A DNA stretch of 64,000 nt, taken from Dermatemys mawii. Its lineage: Eukaryota; Chordata; Testudines; Dermatemydidae. Below are positions 48,720 to 60,343 of the stretch, piece by piece. The DNA is taken from NCBI GenBank assembly GCA_007922305.1, contig ML677348.1, positions 22,846,667 to 22,910,666 on the forward strand, read 5' to 3'. Position numbers and translations under genes: made by a program. The notes under the pieces were generated by a model. That model did not search any database, had not been told where the DNA came from, and saw only the letters and a program-made list of their open reading frames with translations. Position 1 is the first letter of the stretch, and every line of letters begins with the position of its first letter.

Positions 48720-49000
48720 CGTACGTGTGTACTGCAGCCAGGAAGAGTCAGTGCAGCACATGTAGACATACTCATTAGCTTTGATCTGGCTTGTGTATCA
48801 ATAGCTGTGAAGCTGCAGTACCATGGGCTAGCCCTGACTGCGCAAGACCCTAGATACATGCTTGAGTGGCCACCACTCGTGCTGGCTTCACTACTGTGGT
48901 TACTTGAATTAGTTTGATCTACCTAGATCAAAGCTATAGTGAGTACGTCTACATACGCTGCAATCACACTTCCTGATTGCAGTGTGAATGTAACCTAAGA
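48720..49000. mobile_element. GTCTACA-type DNA transposon, family 4
   Basis: 'gcacatgtagacatactcat' near the left and 'gagtacgtctacatacgctg' with 'gattgcagtgtgaatgtaac' at the right give inverted ends. In between are 'atcaatagctgtgaagctgc' and 'gatctacctagatcaaagct'. Non-coding; target duplication not found. Confidence 0.5.
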
Positions 49001-49129
49001 CACTGTTTTGGACAGACAAAAGGTTTGGCTCCCTATTGACATGATAGACAGTTTAGACTTTTTTGTATGACTACTTTCATTTTCAGATTCTTTTCTCCCT
49101 ATTCCTTGCATTCAGCTTTTTCACAGTGG

Positions 49130-49238
49130 GCAGATGCAATGCCCATTTTAGAACATGTGGAGTTTTCCCACTACGCAGTGGCCCCTTTGCAGGTATTTAT
49201 ACGCAGTGGTCTTGAAGAGGTGAATGCCTCAGTCCCTT
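49130..49238 (+). repeat. 109-bp direct repeat, downstream copy
   Basis: This repeats 47601-47709 about 1.53 kb downstream. Its flanks have no other DIRS-like phrase that I can see. It may be a second relic of the same element family or the product of a local duplication. Confidence 0.9.
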
Positions 49239-50193
49239 GCCTAAGCTGAATGGGAACCAAATGGTATTTGAGTCTTGCTTTCAAACCCATGATGTTTGAT
49301 TAGATATGAAATTAGGCAAAATAAGTTATTCCATCCCTAGTTTTAATAAACTTTTTCTGGTTCTGAGAAGGAACCCTATTAAAAGCCATGGAGTCTATTT
49401 TAATAACATTGCTAACTGAGGCACATCACAAATTAAAGATTCACCATGCAAAGAAAGAAATTACATATTGTGGTTTATTAACATGAATTTGGGATTCTGT
49501 AAAGAGCGTAGCACTCACTCTCCCCCTTCTCCCTTTCCTACTCCTCCACCCCATTTTGAGACCAATTTATTTGCTCCATAGTCAAGCAAACCTCCTGTTA
49601 AGAGCCAGAGAACAGTTCCACAGTGGCTGCGTGGACTGAAGGAAATGGGAGGTTTGACTGAGGAACCAGTGGAGAAAATATTTGCAGGAACACTTTATTC
49701 ATTAGATCCCCCTATTTTCTGTTGTGAATTGTTTTGTAAACAGATCATGATTTCCACAGAGGAGTTTGCTTTTCAGAACTCAACAAATGTTTTATGTGAA
49801 CATGTTTCAGCCTATGGGTTTCTCATGAGCTTTAACTTACATATTGCTTTGAATATCCAATGTTTACAGTCTGAGATATGTCCTTTGTCTTCTGACTATA
49901 TGGGGAAATGCAGGTTTCTGGTGTAAACACATTCAAAAAATCAGAATTTGCATTCTGAAAAATTTCTGTAATATTTACTTAGAATTAACTATTTTGGCAA
50001 ACATTTCTGCTAGTAAATTTGTTTACTGGAATATTTGGGGAAATCAAACTCAAAAGGATTATGAACACAGACAAAGGAAGCTTATTTAAAAGTTCAGACA
50101 GTTGTGTGCAAATAGTATTTAAAGTCTTCTTCTCAATGAGAACTACAGGATTTGGCCCTTAATTACATAGCTGAAGCAAAAAGGGGAAAATAT
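49239..50193. other. No gene recognised
   Basis: AT-rich. The 93-codon frame at 49645-49926 (plus) has several cysteines but no known domain and no clear splice sites. Confidence 0.35.
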
Positions 50194-50848
50194 TGTGACA
50201 AAGCTCTGTCCTTATCTTTATGGATCCTGCATTTCCTGGCGGATTTCACTAGCCTCTGAGGCTCATTGTGACCCTCCACGTAGCCCTTCTCTCTCTAGAG
50301 ACAAGGTCACAGCCTATTGAGCCATTTTCATCATAAGCCAGTGAGGAGAAGCTATCCTTCCTAGTACAGTCTCTGTTGTCTCCCAATCTCAGTGATTAAT
50401 TAGGGGAAGTAGAAAGGGGGGAGCCCGGGCCCGCCCTCTACTCCTGGCTCCAGCCCAGGGACCCTAATAGTATCAGCTAAGATGGCTGACCTTTTAGTCA
50501 CAAAACACAGTACAATTCCCTGGGCTACTTCCCCACAGAGGTCCCCGCTTATTCAACTCCACTTCACCCTTACCTCAGGGCCTCCTTCCTTGCGTATGAT
50601 ATGTTGTCTAGCACTCAGTCTCACCAACAGCACAACTTCCTCCCACAGCTCCTGACATCTACCTGCGTAACTAGGAGGTTTTTAACTGGTTTCAGCCAGT
50701 CCCTGATTGGCTTCAGGTGTCCCAATCAGGCTAGCTATTTCTACTGCTTTCTAGAAGGTTCCAACGGTAGCAGGGATTTGTTTAGCCTGAGACTAACATA
50801 TCTGTTCCTTAACATTTTTCTATAGCCATCTGGCCTTGCCCTATCACA
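50194..50848 (-). mobile_element. Solo LTR-like element, copy B (minus strand)
   Basis: On the plus strand it runs from TGTGACAAAG to CTATCACA, flanked by ATAT at 50190-50193 and 50849-50852. It is the reverse-oriented relative of copies A and C and shares the CCAAT and TATA-like block (here TTAAAAA). It is more diverged, with an extra middle segment (about 50280-50400) that I cannot match in A or C. It ends GTCACA changed to TATCACA at the 5' LTR end. No internal retroviral genes adjoin it. Confidence 0.75.
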
Positions 50849-50852
50849 ATAT

Positions 50853-51679
50853 CTATACCAGTCCAAAAGTATGATCACAAGTGTAATGCTCATGCGTTTA
50901 TAACAGTTTTTAAGCTGAAAATTAGTTTGTTTTTATTGACACTGTTCTATAAACAGTGATATACTTCCCACGGGTGTCTAAATGCCATATGCATATTAAA
51001 TACCTTTTCTCCTGCCACCATTTAGTAAAATTTATATTTTGATTTGCATGGAAGTAAATCAGAAAAAGACTGGATGAATACAAGTGCTTCCACTTTTTTA
51101 GTTAAAAGAACAAAATTACATATGCAAAACTAGTTACCTGCTTCATTAAGAAATATGAGTGCAGACAATTTGCATGGAAAAAATATTGGAAGCAATTGGT
51201 TAGAGAGTGATTGCAGGAGTTACTCTGGGTACTAACTGGTTTGTTCAGGACATGCCCAAAATCTGATTTTCCAATCATTTCTAAATTTAGTAAATGATAC
51301 AATATTATGGCAATTAAAATGTGATTAATTTTTCCATGTTGTTTATATATTAACTTTAAATGATCATATGGGCTTAGTTCAGATTAAAGAAAAATAGACA
51401 TAATCTATTTTAAAATGTTACCTTTCAAGTCTTATTTTTCCATCAACCCTTTGAGTGCCTATCAGTGCGATATTGCAAGTTGTCATCCTCAAACTGCTAA
51501 TCTTAAGGATATTTACATGAAGCAGACCTTCCTCCTATCAATGTTTTTCATACTTGAGGTCATATTTCTGCTGAAGGTGGCATTAACAGCTATTTCTGCA
51601 GTAACAAATTGTAATGTCTTTTGAAACTGTGATTTCCAGTTTTAGAACAAAGAGTGCAAGAACATCCCACAATGGTGTG
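50853..51679. other. No gene or repeat recognised
   Basis: AT-rich single-copy-looking sequence. Confidence 0.35.
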
Positions 51680-51905
51680 TGCACTAGAGAATCATAGGGT
51701 GATGAGAGGAATTGAAAAGGCTTAAGGAATGTGGAACATAATAAAGATGCAATGAATCAAAGTTAGAAAAATAGGCCGAGGCAGAAGAACTTAATGGTGA
51801 GATTTGTTAGATTGTGGAGTAATCTCCCAAGGAAAGTGTTGAAATTCCCTTCTTTGAAATGAGGATGGATGAAGCACAGGCAAATTATCTACAGAAAACA
51901 TTCCA
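51680..51905 (+). mobile_element. Old CR1-like LINE 3' part (plus strand)
   Basis: 'gattgtggagtaatctccca' and 'aggaaagtgttgaaattccc' are the degraded end of the CR1 pol reading frame, followed by 'gatggatgaagcac' and a short UTR. Frames are broken. Confidence 0.5.
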
Positions 51906-53445
51906 ACATCTCTAATTTCTGTGGTTTAAAGGAAGAACCTAGGGATCTGGTCTTGGTGCGATAAGGAGATCTGTGCAGCATATTCGCACTGAGAAGACAA
52001 GTCTATCAATTGGTCAAGGGGCAAGCATGGAAGGGCAAGATCAAGGAGTCTGGTGAGTTTGGAGGGAGACAGTGAGGATAAATCAGTTCCTGGGAATAAG
52101 CTAATCAACTAGACCTGACTCAAACTTGAAATTTCTGAAATTTTGAAAAAGTGTCATTCCAACTTGGAACGAATTCTAGAAATTTCATGGGAAATTCTGA
52201 AAAAAAAATTGTTTAAGAAAAATGGAAACTATTTCATTTTTTTTTCAAAATGAAGCAGAGCAACTGGCTACCCTGACTCTGGGCTATTCCTGTGGCGGCA
52301 GGGGAGTCCCTTGCCACAGAACAGGAATCCTTGGAGCCCTGGGTTAAGATGACGTCTCATAGCTTCTAGGCTTCCTGCAACAGAGAGGTTAGACCTTGAG
52401 AGGCCCAGCAAGAGCTGGGGCCCAAAGGCTTAGGGAAGTCCCCATGGCAGGGCCACCCTTCAGCCATGGACCCTGAAAGCCCTAGTGACTCTGGCCCTGA
52501 AAATTTTTGTAATCAACTCTAGTGGAGACATAGTGGATTTAGTCTTAATTCAGTCCTGGAAGATGAAAGACTTTTTTACAGTTATTTCCAAGTAGATACA
52601 AAAATAAAAAGCTGAATCTGACACAAACAGATGAATTTTTTCTCAGAGTTTGTAAAAGTTACAAGGAAAGATGAGCTGTGACAGCTTTTTTTCTTATTTT
52701 CCTATGTTTATACATCATGCTGGCAATTCTGTGGGGCTGTGTGCTTTTTATTTGTTTGGGGATTTAAAAAAATCTATGCTGTTTCAACTAAGTAAATTCT
52801 ACAGATTTCATGTTAACAAAAACCTTTTATCCCCTCCACATTTTCTCCTTCCTACTAAGGCAAGACAGAAGTGAAAGGTGCAAGCAGGGGAGTTGCTAGC
52901 TTACTGTGGGGTTAGTTTTTGAACCTTCCTGAATTTGTGCTTACAAGATTCACATGGTTGTTTTCCAGGCTGTTCATTAACACTTGCCAGTGTGGCACTG
53001 CATGGCTGAGCTCTGCAGTGATTTAGCTTTGTATATAGGCTGAACAGAGTTATTGTATTTGCATAACAGAGCCAATTTATTTTAGTACTTCAGGCTTCTT
53101 ATGCAAAGGACAAATATTTATGAGTATCTATAGTTCCTCTGAAATATTAACCTAAATTTCTGCCCTGATCTCCAACTACCCCTCTGCTCAGTGATCTGCT
53201 GCAGACTTCTTACCCCTGATCTTTTTCCCACTTGCATCTGCATGATTTTTTACTAATAGGAAAGCATTTACATAGTCTATCACGTGCAGTTGCAGTTGGG
53301 TTTTAAGTTTTGATTTAGAGTTATCTGTGTACCATGAAAACTAAATTGTTTTGGAGAAAAATATAACTTTTTCAGTTTCTGAAATGTTTTTTAAAGACTC
53401 TGCCTTATTTCCATTGACATGAATTGCAAAGCTTTTCTTTTCTTT
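51906..53445. other. No gene; possible DNA-repeat relic
   Basis: Around 52110-52260 'gaaatttctgaaattttgaa' type sequence and a long A/T stretch suggest a worn DNA repeat; the GC-rich part (52265-52500) has no recognisable family. The rest shows nothing. Confidence 0.35.
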
Positions 53446-53604
53446 CCTACCTGCATACCAGGATACTTCCACTGCATGCATCCGACGAAGTGGGTATTAG
53501 CCCACGAAAGCTTATGCTCTAATACTTTAGTTAGTCTTTAAGGTGCCACAGGACTCTTTGTCACTTCTGCAATTCCAGACTAACACGGCTACCCCTCTGA
53601 TTCT
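53446..53604 (+). mobile_element. Penelope-like element 3' end, plus strand
   Basis: About 159 bp matches, in reverse, the 3' end of the Penelope-like element at 62317-62440: 'ggatacttccactgcatgca', the 'gaagtgggtattagcccac' stem, and 'aaggtgccacaggactcttt'. This copy also keeps a terminal 'actaacacggctacccctct' that the other lacks. It is a 5'-truncated insertion with no coding part. Confidence 0.8.
53473..53524 (+). ncRNA. Hammerhead-ribozyme-like motif
   Basis: The order is CCGACGA (53482-53488), a hairpin GTGGG-TATTAG-CCCAC (53490-53505) and GAAA (53506-53509), followed by GC-TTAT-GC and a TC. This is the layout of a minimal hammerhead: CUGANGA core, stem II, GAAA, a short stem III, and a cleavage base. 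Position 4 of the core is C instead of U. Penelope-like elements are known to carry hammerheads at their ends. Activity cannot be judged from sequence, and the U-to-C change may abolish it. Confidence 0.55.
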
Positions 53605-54278
53605 CAACTACATTTTTGTTGTATATGCTGTGAATACATTTCCAATGCAAATGGACAGAGATCACTAACTGTTCACTTAATCTGTCCTTAGAAGGTTAGG
53701 ATATTTTACCACTGCCAGCCTACCCAGGCTTTGAACTGATAGCCTAGGAACTGATTGCTCTGCATCCCATTTCTAACCCCCAAGATTTACCACAAATGGA
53801 TCAATCTAGCATTACTTGGAAGAAGAAGAGACTTGTGGTTACAACAGTGAATGGATTAAAATCTCAAGGACAGTTTTAAGAATGGAAATTGTTTAAATCT
53901 GAAATGTAATGCTACATTGATGAGTTAGTCTATTGGGCAATGAGGCAGTAAACTATCTCCTAAAATACCATCCATATTGTGAATATAATGATGACATTTA
54001 CTATTTATACAAAAAGTTTGGAAACATTCATTACAAAAATATTTGCTTGTATGATTCATTCAACATAAAAATACAGATTTATTTTGAATATTGGGCCAAC
54101 CGGATACATTATTCCACATTCTTTTGAAAACCTGACAGAATAGTTTACAGCACCGGCAATTAAACATATAGTAGAATAAATGAGAATGCAGACGACAGAT
54201 AGCTGAATGGAAACAGGGAGCAACACCAGAGTCAGAAGGAGAGAGCTAAGAGAAGCCTGACTGGTGTCAGAAAAATTG
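53605..54278. other. No gene recognised
   Basis: AT-rich spacer between a Penelope-like end and a CR1 copy. Confidence 0.35.
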
Positions 54279-55806
54279 AATATCAGGGTTGGAAGGCACC
54301 TCAGGAGGTCATCTAAGTCCAGTCACCTGCTCAAAGCAGGACCAATCCCCAACTAAATCAGCCCAGCCAGGGCTTTGTCAAGCCTGACCTTAAAAACCTC
54401 TAAGGTAGGAGATTCCACGACCTCCCTAGGTAACCCATTCCAGTGCTTTACCAGCCTCCTACTGAAAAAGATTTTCCTAATATCCAACCTAAACCTCCCC
54501 CTCTGAAGCTTGAGACCATTACTACTTGTTCTCTCATTTGCTACCACTGAGAACAGTCTAGATCAATCCTCTCTGGAACCCCCTTTCAGGTAGTTGAAAG
54601 CAGCTATCAAATCCCTTTCCATTGCTTCACCACCTTTCTAGTTTAAATGTGTTTTTTCTAATATGCAACCTAAACCTCCCCCACTGCAACTTGAGACCAT
54701 TGCTTCTTGTTCTACTATCTGGAACTACTGAGAACAGTCTAGATACATCCTCTTTGGAACCTCCTTTCAGGTAGTTGAAAGCAGCTATCAAATCCCCCCT
54801 CATTCTTCTCTTCTGCAGACTAAATAATTGAAGTTCCCTCAGCCTCTCCTCATAAGTTGTGTGCACCAGCCCCTAATCATTTTTGTTGCCCTCCGCTGGA
54901 GTCTCCAATTTTTCCATGTCCTTCTTGTAGCTTGGGGCCCAAAACTGGACACAGTACTCTAGATGAGGCCTCACCAATGCCAAATAGAGGGGAATGATCA
55001 CATCCCTTCATCTGTTGGCAGTGTCCCTACTTATACAACCCAAAATGCCGTTAGCCTTCTTGGCAACCAGGGCACACTTTTGACTCATCCAGCTTTTCAT
55101 CCACTGTAACCCCTAGGTCCTTCTCTGTGGAACTGCTCCCTATCTCATCAGATTTATTTTGGCCCAATCCTCTAATTTGTCTAGGTTCCTTTGTATCCAA
55201 TCCCTACCCTTCAGCGTATCTACCAGTCCTCCCAGTTCAGTGTCATCTGCAAACTTGCGGAGGATGCAGTCCATGTCATCCTCCAGATCATTAATGAAGA
55301 TATTGAACAAAACTGGCCCCAAGATCACCTCTCAGTGCTTCTTTTCAGGGCACTCAACTTGATACCAACTGCCATCTAGACATGTAGCAATTGATCACTA
55401 CCCATTGAGTCTGACAATCTAGCCAGCTTTCTATCCACCTTATAGTCCACTCATCCAGCCCATACTTCTTTAACTTGCTGGCAAGAATATTGCAGGAGAC
55501 CATATCAAAAGCTTTGCTAAAGTCAAGGAATACACATCCACTGTTTTCCCCTCATCCACAGAGCCAGTTATCTCATCATAGAAGGCAATTAGGTTAGTCA
55601 GGCATGACTTGCCCTTGGTGAATCCACAGGGACTGAGGTGAGGCTGACTAGCCTGTAGTTCACCGGATCTTCCTTCCCTTTTTAAAGGATGGGCACTACA
55701 TTAGCCTTTTTCCAGTCATCCGGAACCTTCCCCGATCGCCGTGAGTTTTCAAAGATAATGGCCAATGGCTCTGGAATCACATCAGCCAACTCCTTTAGCA
55801 ACTCCT
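54279..55806 (-). pseudogene. CR1 LINE with internal tandem duplication, minus strand
   Basis: The minus strand reads, from 55806 downward, part of a CR1 pol. At 55226-55328 it gives 'GPVLFNIFINDLEDDM' and then 'KFADDTELGG', with an intact FADD reverse-transcriptase motif. Further on come '[20 protein letters not shown]', '[14 protein letters not shown]' and 'DVSRLFSVV' (54627-54866), then '[15 protein letters not shown]' and '[12 protein letters not shown]' (54353-54547). The 3' UTR ends at 54279. The part encoding the segment around 'SNGLKL' is present twice (about 54437-54615 and 54619-54796). There is an internal deletion near 55630. Dead, but the youngest-looking CR1 here after the 8-kb copies. 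Confidence 0.85.
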
Positions 55807-55867
55807 AAAGCTGGTAAAGAAGAAATTTATTGGAAAAGTAACTGAAAATATCTCTCTCTGGAGCATA

Positions 55868-55982
55868 GGGTTGCCAATTTTGGTTGGATGTATTCCTGGA
55901 GGTTTCATCAAATAACATAATCTTAAATTAATCTCTAGTTCCTGGAGACTCCAGAACAATCCTGGATGCTTGGCAACTCTAT
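55868..55982. mobile_element. AGGGTTGCCAA-type MITE
   Basis: It starts 'agggttgccaattttgg' and ends 'gcttggcaactcta', giving inverted ends. The centre 'cctggaggtttcatc' mirrors 'tcctggagactccag' partly. Non-coding. It lies between the CR1 and LTR copy C. Confidence 0.6.
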
Positions 55983-56005
55983 GGAGTGTGAAGGTGATTG
56001 GATAG

Positions 56006-56603
56006 TGTGACGGAGTCAGACCAGAAGGATATAAGAGAGTGCTGGAAGGCAGGTATATTAGTCTCAGGATGTACGGGTCCCTATTCCCTGGATAGCCAAA
56101 CAAAGGCTATTCCAGGCCAATCAAGACACCTGGGGCCAATTAAGAACCTTCTAGAAAGGAGTAGAAACAGCTAGCCTGATTGGGACACCTGAAGCCAATC
56201 AGGGACTGGCTGAAACCAGATAAAAACCTCCCAGTCAGTCAGGTGGCTGTGGATGTCAGGAGCTGTGAGAGGAAGTTGTGCTGTTGGTGAGACTGAGTGC
56301 TAGACAACATATCATACACAAGGAAGGAGGCCCTGAGGTAAGGGTGAAGTGGAGTTTGAAGAAGCGGAGACTGCTGTGGGGAAGTAGCCCAGGGAATTGT
56401 ACTGTGTTCTGTGGCTAATAGGTCATCCATCTTAGCTGATACTATTAGGGTCCCTGGGCTGGAGTCTGGAGTAGAGGGTGGGCTCGGGCTCCCCCCTTTC
56501 TGCCTCCCCTAATTAGTTACTGAGAAAGGGAGGTCACTCTGGGGCCTGGATGAGTTTCTGAGGCCCCTAAATCTGCCAAACACAGACTTGGAACTTTGTC
56601 ACA
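56006..56603 (+). mobile_element. Solo LTR-like element, copy C
   Basis: The 598-bp element starts TGTGACGGAGTC and ends CTTTGTCACA, with ATAG repeated exactly at 56002-56005 and 56604-56607. It is very close to copy A over its first 450 bp and differs by deletions in its right part (about 56510-56585), which accounts for the shorter length. The TATA-like box GATAAAAA is at 56219-56226. No internal genes adjoin it. Confidence 0.8.
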
Positions 56604-56607
56604 ATAG

Positions 56608-57244
56608 TTTAAGGGTTTGATAACTGCATACAGTTGACACTATTATTTTTGTTAGTGTCAGCAAAAAGTCCAGGGACTCCATAAGCCATTGAATCTGAAT
56701 TTCCTTCTGACCCTTAGAGAAGGTTCCCTCAAGACACGTTTGAGTCACATTGGTTAGGCTTTGAGAGGAAGTTTGTCTGTCCGTCCCTAGTACACTGGCT
56801 CTGACTCAGCAGATAATTTTCAAGCATACGCTGAAATTAAAATGTAACAAACTCCACTCACTGGCTAGTTGTGATGGCTGAGCTACCACTTTTCTGTCAC
56901 CCAATACTATAGTTAGATGAACAGCCAAAATTTCCCTTTCCCCCCAAATGCTTTTATTAATTTTAATTAATATATAGGCATAAAAAATGGTGCTGGTTAT
57001 ATGAAGTAACTAGTTTAGGAGAAGCAAGGTCCCTACGGTTAGTTGTCCAGGTAACTCACCACCTTTTCCTTATTAAAGGCATCCAAGCATAACAATCAAA
57101 TATCCCTCCCTCTACATCCCCTTAAACCATGGCAGCAGTTTCAATGCCACAGAATCCAATGACTGTGACCCCAGAGGCTCCCATAAAATCAGACTAAGAG
57201 GGATAGTTTCTGAGTAAACTACAGCTGACAGAATTACAGATCAT
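56608..57244. other. No gene recognised
   Basis: AT-rich single-copy-looking sequence, no long frame. Confidence 0.35.
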
Positions 57245-57370
57245 TCTAATTTTAGCTCTTAGAGGCAGGGGCCATCATTTTTTGAGTGTCTGTAGCACAA
57301 TGGGACTCTGATCCATAGCTAGGGCTCCACCTAGGGACCTAGGCACTAAAACAATACATACAAACAACAA
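57245..57370 (+). repeat. L2-like LINE 3' end remnant
   Basis: 'tagctcttagaggcaggggcc', 'gtctgtagcacaatgggac' and 'ctagggctccacc' with 'ggcactaaaacaatacata' are the terminal blocks of the L2-like family seen at 10030-10225, here more complete at the tail. Confidence 0.5.
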
Positions 57371-59695
57371 GCCGGGCGTCGTATCAGGACTGTTATACTG
57401 GGGTTTTTAAACACAGAATTGATTGATATGGATAATGAATGCAACCATTTGCTGAAGTCTTCTTAGCAACCTGTTCCCCACAATAACCATAGGCTTGTAT
57501 GTAAGCGGGCACATGCACCAGTCAGGATAGGAAACTGTGGCGGTCTCTGTAAGACTGATTTCCTGATAGCCAGGCTTGAAGGTTTGCTCACCTTCAGGAT
57601 AGAAGAAAATTGATGCAATTATGCAGCTTTACTCTGATAGCAGGGGATGAGCCACTGATTTGGTAGAACCATTGATTGGATTTGTTTGTTTGTTTTTAAT
57701 TATCCTCCTTTGGATGCCTCATTGTGATTTAATGTCAAGGTACTCAAAAATTAGTGTGATGATCATGTCCTGCAGTCACTTATATAGCTATCAGCATACA
57801 GGGTGGATTTAAACAGGAAAAGGAAGGGAAGGGGAGAGAGGATACATGTGCATGAGAACAGATTAAGGCCCTGTTTATATCATGAACTGTGCTCTCTCAA
57901 CTTCCACAGAAAACAGTGAGGAAACAAAGACCTCAACATTTCACAGGATCAGGCCCCAAATGAAAAGTGAAGAACAATTTATTCCATTGCCAGCTCTTTC
58001 TGAAAGACTACAAGGGGGACAGTTCCTCTCCCCATTCTCAAATTAAACTTCAGCCATGTTCTGAACTCTATTTTAGTCATGAAGTAGTGTAATTTCAAAC
58101 TGGCTACTATAACTTTTTTAAAAACTCTAAGATAGCAGAGTAACACAGTGAATGTTAAACCTACAAACAAGTGAAAAATAAACCCCTGAAAACCAGAGTT
58201 TATAATGGGAAACATTCACTGACCCTTAGATAAATCAAACTGTAGTTTATACTACCATTTCTCTTTTATGAAGCTTGACAAATTGGAATACAATTGGTAA
58301 TTACAGGCACTGAACACCTCATGAATATGAATAAAATATTCCGGTTGACTGGAGCATCATTCCAGTAGCATTTGCAGGAAATTAACTAGCATTATTAAAG
58401 ACACTGAAGGCTATGCCATTTTGTATCATGTTATATTATTCAAATTTCTGAACTAGGCATTCAGAAGTGTTCTTAATCTTTATTTTGCATTGTACCGTGT
58501 CATGGCCTGAAAAAGACACTTGAAGGAAAATAGATAATATTTTAAGAACACATTTTCCTTTAATTACAGTGTATTAGATTATTAAAACCAAAAGTTTAAA
58601 ACCTAGTTTTCTCAACCCCATTTATACTGCTACTGTCTTTCTCTCTCCCCGCCAATGTCTCTTAGTTTGGGCAATGAAAACAGGCAAGTCCATTTCACTT
58701 TCACATTTTCATGAGTCAGCAGAATATTATGATGTTTGGGCAAACACACACACAATGGATAGTTTTTCACTTTTTTTTAATTGAAAAGCATGGGAATGCA
58801 GCCTTGACTTGCTTCCTCTCACTAGAACTGCAGAGGGGTTGCTACAGCATGAGTGCTGATAACTCCTTTTCCCAGCAGAGTGGGAGGGAGATCAGATATA
58901 CACCCAATGCTACTTGTGGTTTGTGGATAGGGAGCTCATTTACATGGAGTTCTCCATCCCCCTGACCAGCTCTGCAACTCCATCCTGAACAAAACAGATT
59001 CAGTTCCCCTCTTTCTCATCTCATACATCAAGCCAACCTCTCTCAATAGGTAAGCTCAGGGCAGATGCCACTTCATGTAACTACCTGGAGCTTCCCCACA
59101 CTCCTCTGTAAATTCTGGTTAGGACTGGACCCTGCAGTGGGCTCCACAGAACTGAGCAGTGGTAAAATTACAATAAGATTGTCCACTGGCTGCCGTCACA
59201 GCCAAGAGCTTGGAGTAGTACAGGGAATTTGAAATTCTGTTAAATTAAAAACAACCATCTAAAACAATACACATACTGGATAGAAGACTTTATAAGATAA
59301 GCAATCATTAAGAAAGAACAGCACGCAAAGGGTCTCAGATGGAGCCAATGGTGATTCAACTCAAGAACAATTCAGAAAAGGAAGGTTGCTAAACAAAAAT
59401 ATTTTATTATTACTTTTTAATAGAAAGGGATTACTGAAGTGATTGGCCAAGTGCAGAGAAACTGTAAAATTGCCAGAGGCTGTCTTTCCTACATGACGTC
59501 TCTGACTCTTGTGAATGTTGAATTTCCAGTCTTTTCAAAATATCAGTTTCCATATTTCAAGTCTATAATAAATATAGTGAGCCTGCAGTGTCCAAAATCT
59601 ATCTTCCAGTTTGCATGTATTCTTTTAAGCTAAGCTGCTTCTGAGCATATTACTATATAATCGTGAATATTTTAATAAAACATTTTAAACGCGAG
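57371..59695. other. No gene or repeat recognised
   Basis: AT-rich, with a (GTTT)n tract near 57679-57697. The frame at 58711-58965 has no known domain. Confidence 0.4.
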
Positions 59696-59905
59696 ACAGG
59701 CATGGTCTAGTGGTCAGAGCACAAGACTGGGAGCTACACATTTCTAAGTGCTAATTCCAGTTCCTTCACTTGCACTTGTAGCATTAAGCAAGTCACTTAC
59801 ATTCACAGTTCCTCATTTCCTTATCTGAAAATGATACATACACGGTCACATCACAGGGTTGTTGTAATTAATGTTTGCAAAACACTTTAAATATCAAAAG
59901 TGCTT
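59696..59905 (+). repeat. MIR-like SINE with tRNA-like head
   Basis: 'catggtctagtggtcagagc' is an A-box-containing tRNA-like head. 'agcattaagcaagtcactta', 'cagttcctcatttccttatc' and 'acatcacagggttgttgtaa' are the central (CORE) and tail blocks, ending near 'aaacactttaaatatcaaaa'. It is strongly diverged, as expected of an ancient SINE. Confidence 0.7.
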
Positions 59906-60073
59906 GTGACACTGACAGGCTGGCTCAGGTCAGAACAATAGGCCAATTCACTTGCATGAATACCAAAGAAATGTTAAGTGTACTAATTCACTCAAATGTT
60001 AATTTGCTTCAGAAGAAAAGTGGATGATATTGTCTTCACTTATCTATAACCTGTTGATTGCTATCCACTACAT

Positions 60074-60335
60074 CAGTGGTGGGCAACCTGCGGCCCATCA
60101 GAATAATCTGCTGGCGGGCTGTGAGACAGTGTTTACATTGACTGTCCACAGGCACGGTCACTCACAGCTCGGAGTGGCCGCGGTTTGCCATTCCCGGCCA
60201 ATGGGAGCTGCGGGAAGCAGTCACTGGGAGATGCGGATGGCCATGCTTGCAGATGGTCAATGTAAACTCTGTCTCACGGCCAGCCAGCGGATTACCCTAA
60301 CAGGCTGTGTGTGGCCCACAGGTTGCCCACCACTG
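60074..60335. mobile_element. hAT-type MITE with perfect 8-bp target duplication
   Basis: This 262-bp element begins CAGTGGTGGGCAACCTGCGG and ends CCCACAGGTTGCCCACCACTG (last 20 bases quoted in part). CACTACAT flanks it exactly at 60066-60073 and 60336-60343. Long internal symmetry runs through 'gtgagacagtgtttacattg' and its mirror 'caatgtaaactctgtctcac'. The open frame through it (60024-60368) is a by-product of the palindrome, not a gene. Confidence 0.92.
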
Positions 60336-60343
60336 CACTACAT

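Noticed and set aside
59696..59790. Possible tRNA gene
   Set aside because: The head is tRNA-like but the B box is degenerate and the body matches MIR-type SINE blocks.
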